This document shows positions 53,572-62,384 of a stretch of DNA of 64,000 nt, in pieces (position 1 is the stretch's first letter; the number at the start of each line of letters is the position of its first letter). The notes below the pieces were generated by a model. That model saw only the letters and a list, made by a program, of their open reading frames with translations. It searched no databases and was not told where the DNA came from. Position numbers and translations under genes: made by a program. The stretch is from Halalkalibacter okhensis. GTDB taxonomy: Bacteria; Bacillota; Bacilli; Bacillales; Bacillaceae_D. The stretch covers positions 1-64,000 of the forward strand of contig NZ_JRJU01000003.1 in NCBI RefSeq assembly GCF_000787375.1. Direction: 5' to 3'.

Positions 53572-55884
53572 CTAGTAAATTTTTGGTACCTCTACTCTAA
53601 AGGTCTTCCCATCTTCCGTGAAATAAAATTGCAGTCCATGGTCTTGGTCATCCATGAAGTATGAGACATATTTTGGTTTTGTTTTTTTCATAGGGTGCAG
53701 TAAGGTGACAATCCGGTGACGTTTCGCTGAATTCGTTTGTGCTTGCAAACGCCAGTGAACGGGTGCTCCTTCTAATTCTGTTAAGTCAACACCTGGGAAA
53801 TCATTGTGTTGATTCAATGTCAACTCCCCGCTAGAACAGTACACAAATCGGCCTTCTAGAGCGGCTTTCTCACCTTCGACGGCAAATGATTGATGCTTTA
53901 AGGTCATTTCGTTTAACGTGTGCAAGAGCCAATCGACTTTCCCTTCTTGTGTGAGATCAATGGTATCGATAAGGACAAAATAGGAGTTATTAATAAAATA
54001 CGTTTCTCTTACATAACGTTTTAGGTAAGGGACGTATTGTTGATAGGCATTCGTCGCATCACCACGGACATAGGAATAATCGTCATGATCTTCCACTGTC
54101 TCAATCGTTCCATTTGCTTTAATCCCGATAAATTTATCTTTTTCAGCATACTGCCCCTTCCCATCTATTAAAATAGTGTTTTTAGAGATTGTTTGTCTTC
54201 TCCATTTCATATGCATCGTGCTATTAAAAGCAACATAGTACCCACTATGAATCGCAAGTGGATCTCCGTACGCATGTAATACAAAGGCATTTTGATCACC
54301 GTGACTGTGACTGATGGAACCGTAATGACTTGCTTTGGTTAAGTACATAATATGGTCATCTGGTGCATCCATCCGATGATGCATGGCAACCCAACCTACA
54401 TCTTTGAACCATTTAACCGTCGGTAAGTCAGTTGGTTCTTTTGCCTCGATCTCTGGATAATCGTGCAAATACATCATTTCATCAAAGTAAAAGTCCCACC
54501 ACCCTTTATTGTAGAACTTCTCATCTGGCTTAACGTCATACTTTTTCGTCTGTTCATAGTACCATTGGTAATAAGGGTTACCCGTCACTCCGGCAAACTG
54601 ACGAATATTAAAGCCTACCTTTAATCCTGGTTGGTCCCCTAAGTTTGCATGATCACCGAAACTTGCTCGGTTCGTATCAGGCGGATACACAAACAGCGGA
54701 AAGTCTCCTGTTTTTTGAAAAAAAGGCCGAGTATATAAATTATATCCATTGAACTTTTTAACTAGGTTCATGGCATCAATCACATAAGCCATTCCTGTTA
54801 ACCAGTAATGAGGACCTTCTGCCCAGCCTCCTTCAGCGCCACCCCATGGTGTATACAAGCCGCTATAGTATTCTAATGTATAATCGAGCCACTCCCTTGC
54901 TTTTGGCTCTTCCTCGAATAAGGCAATGCAACAAGGGACAAGTACAGATGATAAGGACCGTACTGCATGACTATCGTAGGGAACATGATGGATTTTCGAA
55001 CGCTCCATGACGTGAAAAGCCACTTGCTCAGTTCGAATAAACAGCTGTTCCTTTACTTCTGTACGTTCATCGTCCGATAGGTAAGAATAGAGCCAATCGT
55101 ACCCCCATGCTAAAGCGCCAGCAATACGAAATGCTCCTTCATCATTATAGTCTCTTGATGTTGTCCCCTCTGGATCCCATGCACTCACATGAAGGAGCCA
55201 TTCTTTTGCTTTTTGAATGATTTCTTCGTCCTGTAAAATAACACCCGCAACACTTAGATGCCTGATCGCATAGAGCGCTTCCTGACAATCCATATACATC
55301 TTCCGCCATAGCTTAGCCACCCGCTGATTGTTCGGATAAGGTTCAGGCTCCTTTGTGAGCGGTAAGTCCAAGAATGGTTTTACCGATCGTTCATAGAATA
55401 CATCAAAGTTGCAAGACTGACTGTTCTTTTTCACTTCAAATGTAAACTGGTGCAATTCTTCTTCGGTAAGCCATAAGCGAGGTCTTGCTAGATTCACCTG
55501 ATTATAGCGATCTGATCGATTAGGAAGTGGCGTTTCCGGTAAATCTGGCTTCAGTTCAAATGACCGAACTTCACTCCAATCACTTAGTTGAGAGTCATAG
55601 TCTTCATTACATATTAGAGCATATCTCCAGAAATACACCCCTTGTTCCAAAGGTTGATCAGGTGTAAAGAAGTTGTTGTGAATGGGTTTATACGTATGGG
55701 TTTCTTCTGCTTGGAACGTGGGATTTTTCGCGATCTCAAGGACATAACAATCATCTTCTAATTTTGCAGGCATCCATGTAAATCTAGGTGGGTTTTCGAT
55801 GATTTCACTTGTAGATGCAGGCTGATAAGGAACGTTTAACGAACCACTTTCAGGTTGATATAAGCTGATTAATGTGTCTTTCAC
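53572..55884 (-). CDS. Heparinase II/III-type polysaccharide lyase with DUF4962-like N-terminus
   Basis: A 770-residue cytoplasmic protein (no signal peptide). Residues 20-120 look like the beta-sandwich of DUF4962 (PPRFTWMPA...YFWRYAL). Next comes an alpha/alpha toroid (about 130-440) with YDSHAVRSLSSVLVP and GGWAEGPHYWLTG. A beta-sandwich heparinase II/III C-terminal domain has ASHYGSISHSHGDQNAFVLH. That His/Tyr/His arrangement and layout are typical of exolytic lyases of PL15/PL17/PL21 type, which release unsaturated uronates from oligosaccharides. GTG start at 55884, eight bases after AAAGGAGG. Substrate: alginate-like or another uronide. Confidence 0.85.
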   Translation of the reverse strand: MKDTLISLYQPESGSLNVPYQPASTSEIIENPPRFTWMPAKLEDDCYVLEIAKNPTFQAEETHTYKPIHNNFFTPDQPLEQGVYFWRYALICNEDYDSQLSDWSEVRSFELKPDLPETPLPNRSDRYNQVNLARPRLWLTEEELHQFTFEVKKNSQSCNFDVFYERSVKPFLDLPLTKEPEPYPNNQRVAKLWRKMYMDCQEALYAIRHLSVAGVILQDEEIIQKAKEWLLHVSAWDPEGTTSRDYNDEGAFRIAGALAWGYDWLYSYLSDDERTEVKEQLFIRTEQVAFHVMERSKIHHVPYDSHAVRSLSSVLVPCCIALFEEEPKAREWLDYTLEYYSGLYTPWGGAEGGWAEGPHYWLTGMAYVIDAMNLVKKFNGYNLYTRPFFQKTGDFPLFVYPPDTNRASFGDHANLGDQPGLKVGFNIRQFAGVTGNPYYQWYYEQTKKYDVKPDEKFYNKGWWDFYFDEMMYLHDYPEIEAKEPTDLPTVKWFKDVGWVAMHHRMDAPDDHIMYLTKASHYGSISHSHGDQNAFVLHAYGDPLAIHSGYYVAFNSTMHMKWRRQTISKNTILIDGKGQYAEKDKFIGIKANGTIETVEDHDDYSYVRGDATNAYQQYVPYLKRYVRETYFINNSYFVLIDTIDLTQEGKVDWLLHTLNEMTLKHQSFAVEGEKAALEGRFVYCSSGELTLNQHNDFPGVDLTELEGAPVHWRLQAQTNSAKRHRIVTLLHPMKKTKPKYVSYFMDDQDHGLQFYFTEDGKTFRVEVPKIY

Positions 55885-55899
55885 AATAGGATCCTCCTT

Positions 55900-56661
55900 T
55901 TATCGCATGAACATTCCACCGTTAATTTCGATCGTTTCTCCTGTTAAGTAGTCAGCTAAATCTGACGCTAAGTAAAGTACAGCACCCGCAACATCAGCTG
56001 GATTGCCCTCTCTTTGTAAAGGGATTCCTTTTACCGCATTGGTCCTGCCTTCTTTTGTCGTAAATGTATCATGAAACGGGGTATTGCCGATGAATCCAGG
56101 AGAAACGGCATTTACTGTGATGTTGTACGAAGCTAATTCTTTAGCTAACGCTTTAGAAAAAGTCAGCACCGCCGCTTTGGAAGCAGCATAAGCGGCTGCA
56201 CCCGGACCACCACCATTATGAGCAGCAATTGAGGTCATATTAATGATTTTTCCACCGTTTTCTTTCATGAATGAAATGGCTTGTTGAGACACAAGAAACG
56301 CACTCGTCACATTCACGTCAAAGATCTTATGCCACAGTTCTTCTGGCATTTCTTCTATCGAAGCACGCTGCACTAAATGTCCTGCATTATTTACTAAAAT
56401 GTCTAATCTTTGCTGAAAAAAAGTAGTTGCTTCTCCCATGAAAGAAACCACTTCTTTTTTTATAAGCACATCTCCCTGAACAGCCAGTGCTTTTTGTCCT
56501 CGGGCTTTGATTAATTCAACTACCTCTTCAGCCCCTTTTTTATTACTGCCGTAATGAACAACAACATCCGCTCCCGCTTCTGCTAGACTAAGAGCAATGC
56601 CCCTGCCGATTCCTGTTCCTCCTCCTGTCACTAACGCTCTTTTCCCTTTTAGATCAATCAT
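55900..56661 (-). CDS. SDR oxidoreductase, probable uronate-pathway reductase
   Basis: A 253-residue short-chain dehydrogenase with cofactor motif VTGGGTGIGRG, NNAGHLV, NMTSIAAHNGG with the catalytic Ser, and YAASKAAVLTF with Tyr and Lys; it ends EINGGMF. In uronate-degrading bacteria an SDR reduces 4-deoxy-5-hexulose uronate to 2-keto-3-deoxygluconate, and its position between a lyase and a KdgF-like gene suggests that role (inference). ATG 56661 follows GGAGGGGTG. A cre-like site lies 21-35 bases upstream. The longer open frame to 56733 runs through that site. Confidence 0.82.
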   Translation of the reverse strand: MIDLKGKRALVTGGGTGIGRGIALSLAEAGADVVVHYGSNKKGAEEVVELIKARGQKALAVQGDVLIKKEVVSFMGEATTFFQQRLDILVNNAGHLVQRASIEEMPEELWHKIFDVNVTSAFLVSQQAISFMKENGGKIINMTSIAAHNGGGPGAAAYAASKAAVLTFSKALAKELASYNITVNAVSPGFIGNTPFHDTFTTKEGRTNAVKGIPLQREGNPADVAGAVLYLASDLADYLTGETIEINGGMFMR

Positions 56662-56681
56662 TCCCGATACACCCCTCCATT

Positions 56682-56696
56682 TGTTAAGCGCTTTCA
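56682..56696 (-). promoter_or_regulatory. cre-like CcpA site upstream of the SDR gene
   Basis: On the minus strand TGAAAGCGCTTAACA agrees with the catabolite-responsive-element consensus TGWAARCGYTWNCW except at the last positions. It lies 21-35 bases before the SDR start codon. Confidence 0.6.
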
Positions 56697-56814
56697 AATA
56701 TAATATTACTTCTTTCAAGTAAAAGTTTAGCACCTACTTAAAATACCTAACAAATGGGGTTCTTTGCTTTTATCTGGTTTTTTTTTAGGTACAAGTGGGT
56801 AATTTTAGAAATAG

Positions 56815-56894
56815 AGGTAGTCAATTCTTTCTTTAAGTACCTCCACCTTCAATTCTAATAAAATAGAGGTACCTAAGTTGCCTTTAGGTACCTC
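56815..56894 (-). terminator. Hairpin cluster with repeated GAGGTAC motifs after kdgF
   Basis: A perfect 11-bp hairpin GAGGTACCTAA/TTAGGTACCTC (56866-56894) lies just below the kdgF stop on the minus strand and is followed there by T-rich sequence. A second weaker pairing, GAGGTA (56815-56820) with TACCTC (56838-56843), reuses the same motif, and another TTTAGGTAC occurs near 56790. It may be a terminator or a set of operators. Confidence 0.6.
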
Positions 56895-56926
56895 ATCACT
56901 CGTGCTAAGCCTCTAACCTAGTTCCG

Positions 56927-57235
56927 TTATCCTATTAAATCTTCTCGTAAAGGAGTAAACGTATCTAATAACGCTCCTTCTTCTAGTGCAACTGCTCCAT
57001 GCTTTTTGTTACTAGGGATATGAAGTGTTTCTCCTGCAGAAATCACATGTTTTTGTCCTTCGATCGTAAATTGAAAGGACCCTTTTAAACAATAAGTAAA
57101 TTGTTCATGTGGATGACTGTGCTCGTACCCTTCTGCTCCCTTTTCAAAATGAACTTCCATCATCATTAAGGTTGCTCCTGGCGGAAACACCTTTCTTCTT
57201 ACGCCTGGTTCAGCTTGTTCCCATTGTCCTACCAT
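56927..57235 (-). CDS. kdgF: KdgF-like cupin, unsaturated-uronate linearising protein
   Basis: A 102-residue single-domain cupin. The metal-binding motif reads YEHSHPHEQFTYCLKG (first cupin motif) and HIPSNKKHGAVAL (second). This resembles KdgF, which converts the cyclic 4,5-unsaturated uronate left by pectate or alginate lyases into its linear keto form. That role fits the neighbouring lyase and SDR genes. The start at 57235 has GGGAG upstream. It follows yesM by about 100 bases. Other small cupins share the fold, so the name rests partly on context. Confidence 0.75.
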   Translation of the reverse strand: MVGQWEQAEPGVRRKVFPPGATLMMMEVHFEKGAEGYEHSHPHEQFTYCLKGSFQFTIEGQKHVISAGETLHIPSNKKHGAVALEEGALLDTFTPLREDLIG

Positions 57236-57335
57236 ATACTCAATCTCCCTTCTTCGCTTTGCGCTACAGCAATCGTAGCATTCTCTCTCTCACAAGGGGA
57301 TTGGCTCTTTTTATGAAAAGGTTGGTTTTTTTTAG

Positions 57336-59138
57336 TTATGCAGAGCCTTTATAGTGAATCGTTCTTGGAATGGTCATCGTAACGGTTGTGCCTACACCTT
57401 CCTCCCCGGAGATTTCCAAGCCATACTCTTGACCAAAAATGAGTTGAATCCTACGGTGAACATTCATTACGCCTATTCCCATTGTTTGATTGAACTCATC
57501 TATAGATGCTGCACTTAGCTTTTCTTTAATTTCTTTCATTCGTTCTACTGAAATACCAGCTCCATTATCTATGACTTTTATCTCCATTACGTTATTTGTT
57601 ACACCTGCCCGAATGCTGATGTTACCTTGATAACGATTCTTTCTTAACCCATGATGAATAGCGTTTTCGACAAGGGGCTGTAAGGTTAATTTGGCAATGT
57701 CTTCATTGAAGAGTTGTTCTTCTATCTCAAACGATATATTAATCTTCTTTTGAAAGCGGTGTTGCTGAACAATTAAAAAGTTTCTGATATGATTGAGTTC
57801 ATCTTTTAGTGTCACAACTTCAAAATTCCGAATCGAGTACCTGAACATATTAGATAAAGCTTCTGCCATTTCAGATATTTCCTCTGATTCATTTAATACA
57901 GCATACGCATTCATTGTTTCTAATGTATTGTGGAGAAAATGGGGGTTTATTTGCGACTGTAGCGCCTGCAATTCAGTTTTTTGTTTTTCTATTTTTATTT
58001 CTTGATTATGCAATTCGGACTCATATAACTCCTCCACTAATTGCGATAATTTACTGACCATTATATTGTAACTATTAACCATGCAACTGATTTCATCTGA
58101 TCCTTTTAATGATTTAATTTTTTCCCATTCACCCGTTTCGATCTTTTTCATGCCCATTTGTACTTTTTGTAATGGAACTACCACACTCCGAGCTAAACCG
58201 GTTGATATCCCCATAGCAACAAGTAATACTGCAAATGACGCTATAATAGCATTATGTTTAATGCCTGAAACAGGTTCTAACACACTTTTCACAGGAGTCA
58301 TTGCAACCAGTGTCCAACCCGTCTCAGCGGAACGGTTATAATAGAACATCATGTCTTCGTCTTCCCACATTTCATTAAAAGTGCCATTTTCCTGCTCTGC
58401 CATCTTACTCCCTAAACTTTCATCTAGTCGTTTCCCTAACCAGTTTTCATTTGGATGATAAACAATTCTGCCATCTTCACCAACTATATAGACAGTTGTA
58501 TCCTTATTAAGCTGAGTAATATTCCAAAGTTGTTCCATGGCTGATGCATTGATTTCAACTCCTAATATTCCTTTAGGCACAAAAGAATTGACTCCTCTTA
58601 AGCGCCTTGTCACACTGATGACATATTCGTTATTGTAAAGACTTTTATTAGCAATTAAACTAATTCTTCCACTCTCTGGTGTTGATAAAAGTAGTTTTTT
58701 ATAGACTTCTTCGGTTGGAAAAGCTCTATCGTTACTAAGCCCTCGATCTGATAAGATAAGTTGATTGTTCTCTCCTAGTAAATAAACCAATTGAATATCG
58801 TAATTTTGTAGGTGGATTTTATTCATTTCTTTTAAAATATCGTTATAATGGCTGTATCTCTCAAACGCTTGGGTCTCTCCTAGATCTAAGAACTCCTTTG
58901 CTTTTCGGTCTGTTAAGAGCGATAAAGTAGCTAACTCTAGATCCCGTATATAGCGGTCTGTTTGAAAACTAGTATTTTCAACAATGTGCTCTAAGTACAT
59001 CTCTGCTTGTTTTTTTATTTGAGCTGTTGCTTGCATGTAAATTAAAAAGGAAGCAAAGGCAATGGCCAGAATAATAACAAAGGCAAAATAGATTAAGATT
59101 CTCGTTTTCAGACTTAGATGATAGAACCATTCGCTCAT
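57336..59138 (-). CDS. yesM: YesM-like sensor histidine kinase
   Basis: A 600-residue membrane kinase. Two membrane helices (about residues 13-34 and 296-318) flank an extracellular dCache-type sensor with EDGRIVYHPNENWLG. A HAMP segment (VVPLQKVQMGMKKIETGEW) follows. The His_kinase domain has the phospho-acceptor His400 in SQINPHFLHNTLE, and the ATPase has NAIHHGLRKN and DNGAGIS. It is the partner of the YesN-like regulator, whose stop overlaps its start by one base. Kinases of this class control sugar ABC importers and detect extracellular oligosaccharides, often via the binding protein. Confidence 0.92.
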   Translation of the reverse strand: MSEWFYHLSLKTRILIYFAFVIILAIAFASFLIYMQATAQIKKQAEMYLEHIVENTSFQTDRYIRDLELATLSLLTDRKAKEFLDLGETQAFERYSHYNDILKEMNKIHLQNYDIQLVYLLGENNQLILSDRGLSNDRAFPTEEVYKKLLLSTPESGRISLIANKSLYNNEYVISVTRRLRGVNSFVPKGILGVEINASAMEQLWNITQLNKDTTVYIVGEDGRIVYHPNENWLGKRLDESLGSKMAEQENGTFNEMWEDEDMMFYYNRSAETGWTLVAMTPVKSVLEPVSGIKHNAIIASFAVLLVAMGISTGLARSVVVPLQKVQMGMKKIETGEWEKIKSLKGSDEISCMVNSYNIMVSKLSQLVEELYESELHNQEIKIEKQKTELQALQSQINPHFLHNTLETMNAYAVLNESEEISEMAEALSNMFRYSIRNFEVVTLKDELNHIRNFLIVQQHRFQKKINISFEIEEQLFNEDIAKLTLQPLVENAIHHGLRKNRYQGNISIRAGVTNNVMEIKVIDNGAGISVERMKEIKEKLSAASIDEFNQTMGIGVMNVHRRIQLIFGQEYGLEISGEEGVGTTVTMTIPRTIHYKGSA

Positions 59139-60178
59139 CAGTCAATCCCCATTTTCAATCGATACTCAGAAGGCGTTTGTCCGGTGAACTTCTTAAAGGT
59201 CTTCGTAAAATGAGGATGATCATTTAAACCGATTAAACCCGGTATATCCGTTACACGAATATTTTTTTGCAATAGAAGCTTTTTGGCGAGGTCCATACGA
59301 TGCCGAATTCGATATTGGATAAACGTTTCGCCTGTCTCTTTTTTAAATAATTGACTGAAATAAGAGGAGTTCAATCCTAATCGAATGGCAACCTCGTCTA
59401 AGCTCACATCTCGATTTAAGTTTTCGTTTATATATTCTTTAGCAACTTCGATGGGATCAACTTCATTTCCCTTCCTTTTTTCCTCTACTCTCTCAATGAT
59501 TTCAAAGCACTTCTCTTGCAGACGATCATTAGCCTTCTCTATACTAGACTCATTAATTTCCCATTGAAAAGATTGGAACATTTGCCCCCCTTTATTACTA
59601 ATGTTACGAAATAGCACCTCAAGACTATGTGACAATAAGTCACAATAATATTTGGGGTGAATCGACTTCTCAAGAACTTTCTGTCTCCATGTTGTTAAAT
59701 ATCCTTCTACCTTTTGTCCATCAATTGCCCAAATTGCTTGTTCTAAATGTTCTAGTAGCCACTCCAATTCAACCGCTGTCACAAAGTCATGATTTTGTTC
59801 TTTTAAATTTTGGATACACCGCTCTACTGTTGCCGATATTTTCGCTTTCGTCACTGGCTTTAATAGATATTCTTTCACCCCATACTGTATCGCTTGTTGG
59901 GCAAATTCGAAGCGGTCATATCCAGATACAATGATCCACTGTGTATCTGGATAAATACCTTGCCACTTTTTAATGAGCCCTAGTCCATCCATTGCTCCCA
60001 TCTCAATATCTGTAAAAATGAGATCATATTTATTCGTTTCTAATAGCAGATCTGCCTCTTCAGCACAATCGAGGTCCGTTAGTTCAGTAATTTGAAAGGT
60101 TTCCACTTCTATTTTAGATAACAATGTTAGTAACCCTTTTCGAATTAACGGTTCATCTTCAATAACTAAGATTTTCAT
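59138..60178 (-). CDS. yesN: YesN-like response regulator with AraC-type DNA-binding domain
   Basis: A 346-residue regulator. The receiver domain has phospho-acceptor Asp57 in LIFTDIEMGAMDG and Lys in YLLKPVTK. A helical linker is followed by two HTH motifs of the AraC family (residues 245-340, VSLDEVAIRLGLNSSYFSQLFKKETG and a final FTGQTPSEYR). It probably activates the divergent ABC importer and the lyase operon. AAGGAGGT precedes the ATG. A perfect cre is 21-34 bases upstream of the start codon. Confidence 0.92.
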   Translation of the reverse strand: MKILVIEDEPLIRKGLLTLLSKIEVETFQITELTDLDCAEEADLLLETNKYDLIFTDIEMGAMDGLGLIKKWQGIYPDTQWIIVSGYDRFEFAQQAIQYGVKEYLLKPVTKAKISATVERCIQNLKEQNHDFVTAVELEWLLEHLEQAIWAIDGQKVEGYLTTWRQKVLEKSIHPKYYCDLLSHSLEVLFRNISNKGGQMFQSFQWEINESSIEKANDRLQEKCFEIIERVEEKRKGNEVDPIEVAKEYINENLNRDVSLDEVAIRLGLNSSYFSQLFKKETGETFIQYRIRHRMDLAKKLLLQKNIRVTDIPGLIGLNDHPHFTKTFKKFTGQTPSEYRLKMGID

Positions 60179-60198
60179 ATAAATCTACCTCCTTAATA

Positions 60199-60212
60199 TG
60201 AAAGCGCTTACT
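60199..60212 (-). promoter_or_regulatory. cre site upstream of yesN
   Basis: TGAAAGCGCTTACT matches the CcpA consensus TGWAARCGYTWNCW at every position. Placed between the yesN start and the divergent importer promoter region, it could repress the regulator, and through it the whole locus, when preferred sugars are present. Confidence 0.75.
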
Positions 60213-60371
60213 TTAATGACCATTATAGCAACTAGAATTCAATTTATGTAATTATTTTTCATTTTAATCAAAAAAAAACACAAGACATACAAATCACACT
60301 CTATTGTTGTAAGCCTTTTCATTAATTATGCTTATCTTACATTCAAGATAATAGAAGGAGGGAATAAACAA

Positions 60372-61337
60372 ATGAAATTAGAGGCATCTACCAAGCCAGT
60401 TAACGTAAAGAAAACTAAAAGAAAGGCAAAATTCAAGAGTACATTAAAATCGATGTGGAAATATAAAACTCTTTATTTTATTGCTCTACCAGGGTTTGCA
60501 TACTTTATCATTTTTAAATACATTCCACTTCTCGGTTCAGTCATTGCTTTTCAAGACTATAGCATCTTTAAAGGGATCAGTGGAAGTGAATGGGTAGGAT
60601 TCGCACAGTTTGAAAAAATGTTCTCCTATTCCGAGTTTCTACGCATTTTAAAAAATACGTTGCTTATTAATTTTTATGATCTAATTTTCGCCTTTACAGC
60701 ACCTATTATTCTAGCTTTATTGCTAAATGAAGTTCGTAAAGTTCTGGCAAAGCGGATTATCCAAACGGTTGTCTATATGCCGCATTTTTTATCATGGGTA
60801 ATCATTAGTGGGGTTTTCATTGGTATTCTATCCCCTTCAACTGGACTGGTTAATCAAGTGGTGGAGTTTTTTGGTTTTGATCCTATCTACTTTTTAGGTG
60901 ATGAAAGTTATATCAGATCGATTATCGTAGGCTCTGGAGTGTGGCGTGATACTGGTTGGGGAACGATTATCTACTTGGCCGCTTTAGCTGGTATTAATCC
61001 TAACCTATATGAAGCTGCGGAAGTCGATGGAGCTAGTAGATGGCAACAAACTTGGGCGATTACATTACCGACTCTTCTACCGACAATCACTATTTTATTC
61101 TTACTTCAAATTGGTAACTTCTTAGACTTTGGCTTTGAACGTGTATATGTATTTTTAAACCCACTTAATCGTGAAAATGGAGAAATATTCGACACATATA
61201 TTTACCATGTTGGACTTCTTCAAAATCAATTTAGCTATACCACAGCCGTCGGTATTTTTAAATCTGTAGTCGGTTTAGTCCTACTAGTTGGAGCTAATTT
61301 TTTAAGTAAACGAGCAACTGGAAACAGTCTGTATTAA
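60372..61337 (+). CDS. ABC importer permease, LplB/YteP type
   Basis: A 321-residue inner-membrane permease with six helices. It begins with a basic cytoplasmic tail, then ALPGFAYFIIFKYIPLLGSVIAFQDY, typical of LplB/YteP. The EAA loop that docks the ATPase reads YEAAEVDGASRWQQTWAITLPTL. It forms a heterodimer with the following gene product. No ATPase gene is in the window; such systems usually share MsmX/MsmK. AGAAGGAGGG precedes the ATG. Confidence 0.92.
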   Translation: MKLEASTKPVNVKKTKRKAKFKSTLKSMWKYKTLYFIALPGFAYFIIFKYIPLLGSVIAFQDYSIFKGISGSEWVGFAQFEKMFSYSEFLRILKNTLLINFYDLIFAFTAPIILALLLNEVRKVLAKRIIQTVVYMPHFLSWVIISGVFIGILSPSTGLVNQVVEFFGFDPIYFLGDESYIRSIIVGSGVWRDTGWGTIIYLAALAGINPNLYEAAEVDGASRWQQTWAITLPTLLPTITILFLLQIGNFLDFGFERVYVFLNPLNRENGEIFDTYIYHVGLLQNQFSYTTAVGIFKSVVGLVLLVGANFLSKRATGNSLY

Positions 61338-61353
61338 GGGGGGGAGTGTAACG

Positions 61354-62235
61354 ATGGCGATTAAAGATAGTAGATCAAGAAAGATCTTTTTGTTTTCAAA
61401 TTTAACCTTTTTAATTATTTTTTCTCTAATCATGATTTTACCGATTATCCATGTGTTAGCACAGTCTTTTAGTAGCTCTGGTGCTATTGATCGTGGAGAA
61501 GTGGTTCTCTTACCAGTCGATTTTACGCTTAACAACTATCAATATGTTTTTCAAGACATTAGCATATGGAGATCGTTTGGTGTCACGATATTCATTACCG
61601 TTTTTGGTACATTATTTAATTTAATTGCGACGGCATCATTTGCCTATCCTTTATCTAGAAAGGAGTTTGTCGGCCGTAGAATTCTATTGTTTATGGTGTT
61701 ATTTACAATGATATTCTCTGCTCCACTTATTCCAACCTATCTTCTAGTACAGAAACTGGGCTTACTTGATTCATTATGGGCCTTAATTTTACCTACTTCT
61801 ATAAGTGCCTTTAACTTTTTTGTCATGAGATCTTTCTTTATGCAAATTCCACAAGAGTTGATTGATTCTAGTCGAATAGATGGGTGTAGCGAGCTGCGGA
61901 TTTTGTGGCAGATGGTTCTTCCACTTTCTAAACCAGCTTTGGCCACTCTTGGAATCTTCTACGCTGTCTTTCATTGGAACACGTATTTTCATGCTTTAAT
62001 GTTTATCGAGAATAGAAAGTTATATCCTTTACAAGTAAAACTACGAGAAATGATTGTTGATGATACAATAGTAGCAGACCCTACTTCTGACATCTTCACG
62101 ACAATGTTATCAAGCTCACCAGAAGGCATTAAAATGGCTACAATTATCGTTGCGACAGTTCCAATCTTATTTATCTATCCATTTTTACAAAGGTATTTTA
62201 TTAAAGGATTTATGCTCGGGAGTTTGAAAGATTAG
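61354..62235 (+). CDS. ABC importer permease, LplC/YtcP type
   Basis: A 293-residue carbohydrate permease of the MalG/LplC class with six helices (FLIIFSLIMILPIIHVLAQSF at the N-terminus). Its EAA motif reads IDSSRIDGCSELRILWQMVLPLSKPALATLG. It follows the first permease by 16 bases, with GGGGGGAG between as ribosome site. It ends YFIKGFMLGSLKD, the usual ending of these proteins. Confidence 0.92.
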   Translation: MAIKDSRSRKIFLFSNLTFLIIFSLIMILPIIHVLAQSFSSSGAIDRGEVVLLPVDFTLNNYQYVFQDISIWRSFGVTIFITVFGTLFNLIATASFAYPLSRKEFVGRRILLFMVLFTMIFSAPLIPTYLLVQKLGLLDSLWALILPTSISAFNFFVMRSFFMQIPQELIDSSRIDGCSELRILWQMVLPLSKPALATLGIFYAVFHWNTYFHALMFIENRKLYPLQVKLREMIVDDTIVADPTSDIFTTMLSSSPEGIKMATIIVATVPILFIYPFLQRYFIKGFMLGSLKD

Positions 62236-62338
62236 CGAACCCTTTTTAACATATTAGTTTGTGACTTTCTAGGATTTACACAAACTCACCTAAAAATATA
62301 ACATTCATTAAAATCAATAAGCCTGTTACTTTATTAAT

Positions 62339-62352
62339 TGTAAGCACTTACA
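62339..62352 (+). promoter_or_regulatory. cre-like site upstream of the binding-protein gene
   Basis: TGTAAGCACTTACA matches the cre consensus with one mismatch (A for the central G). It lies about 33 bases before the lipoprotein start codon. Confidence 0.55.
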
Positions 62353-62384
62353 TTTTTCATTCCACTATACTAAGGAGGTCTATT

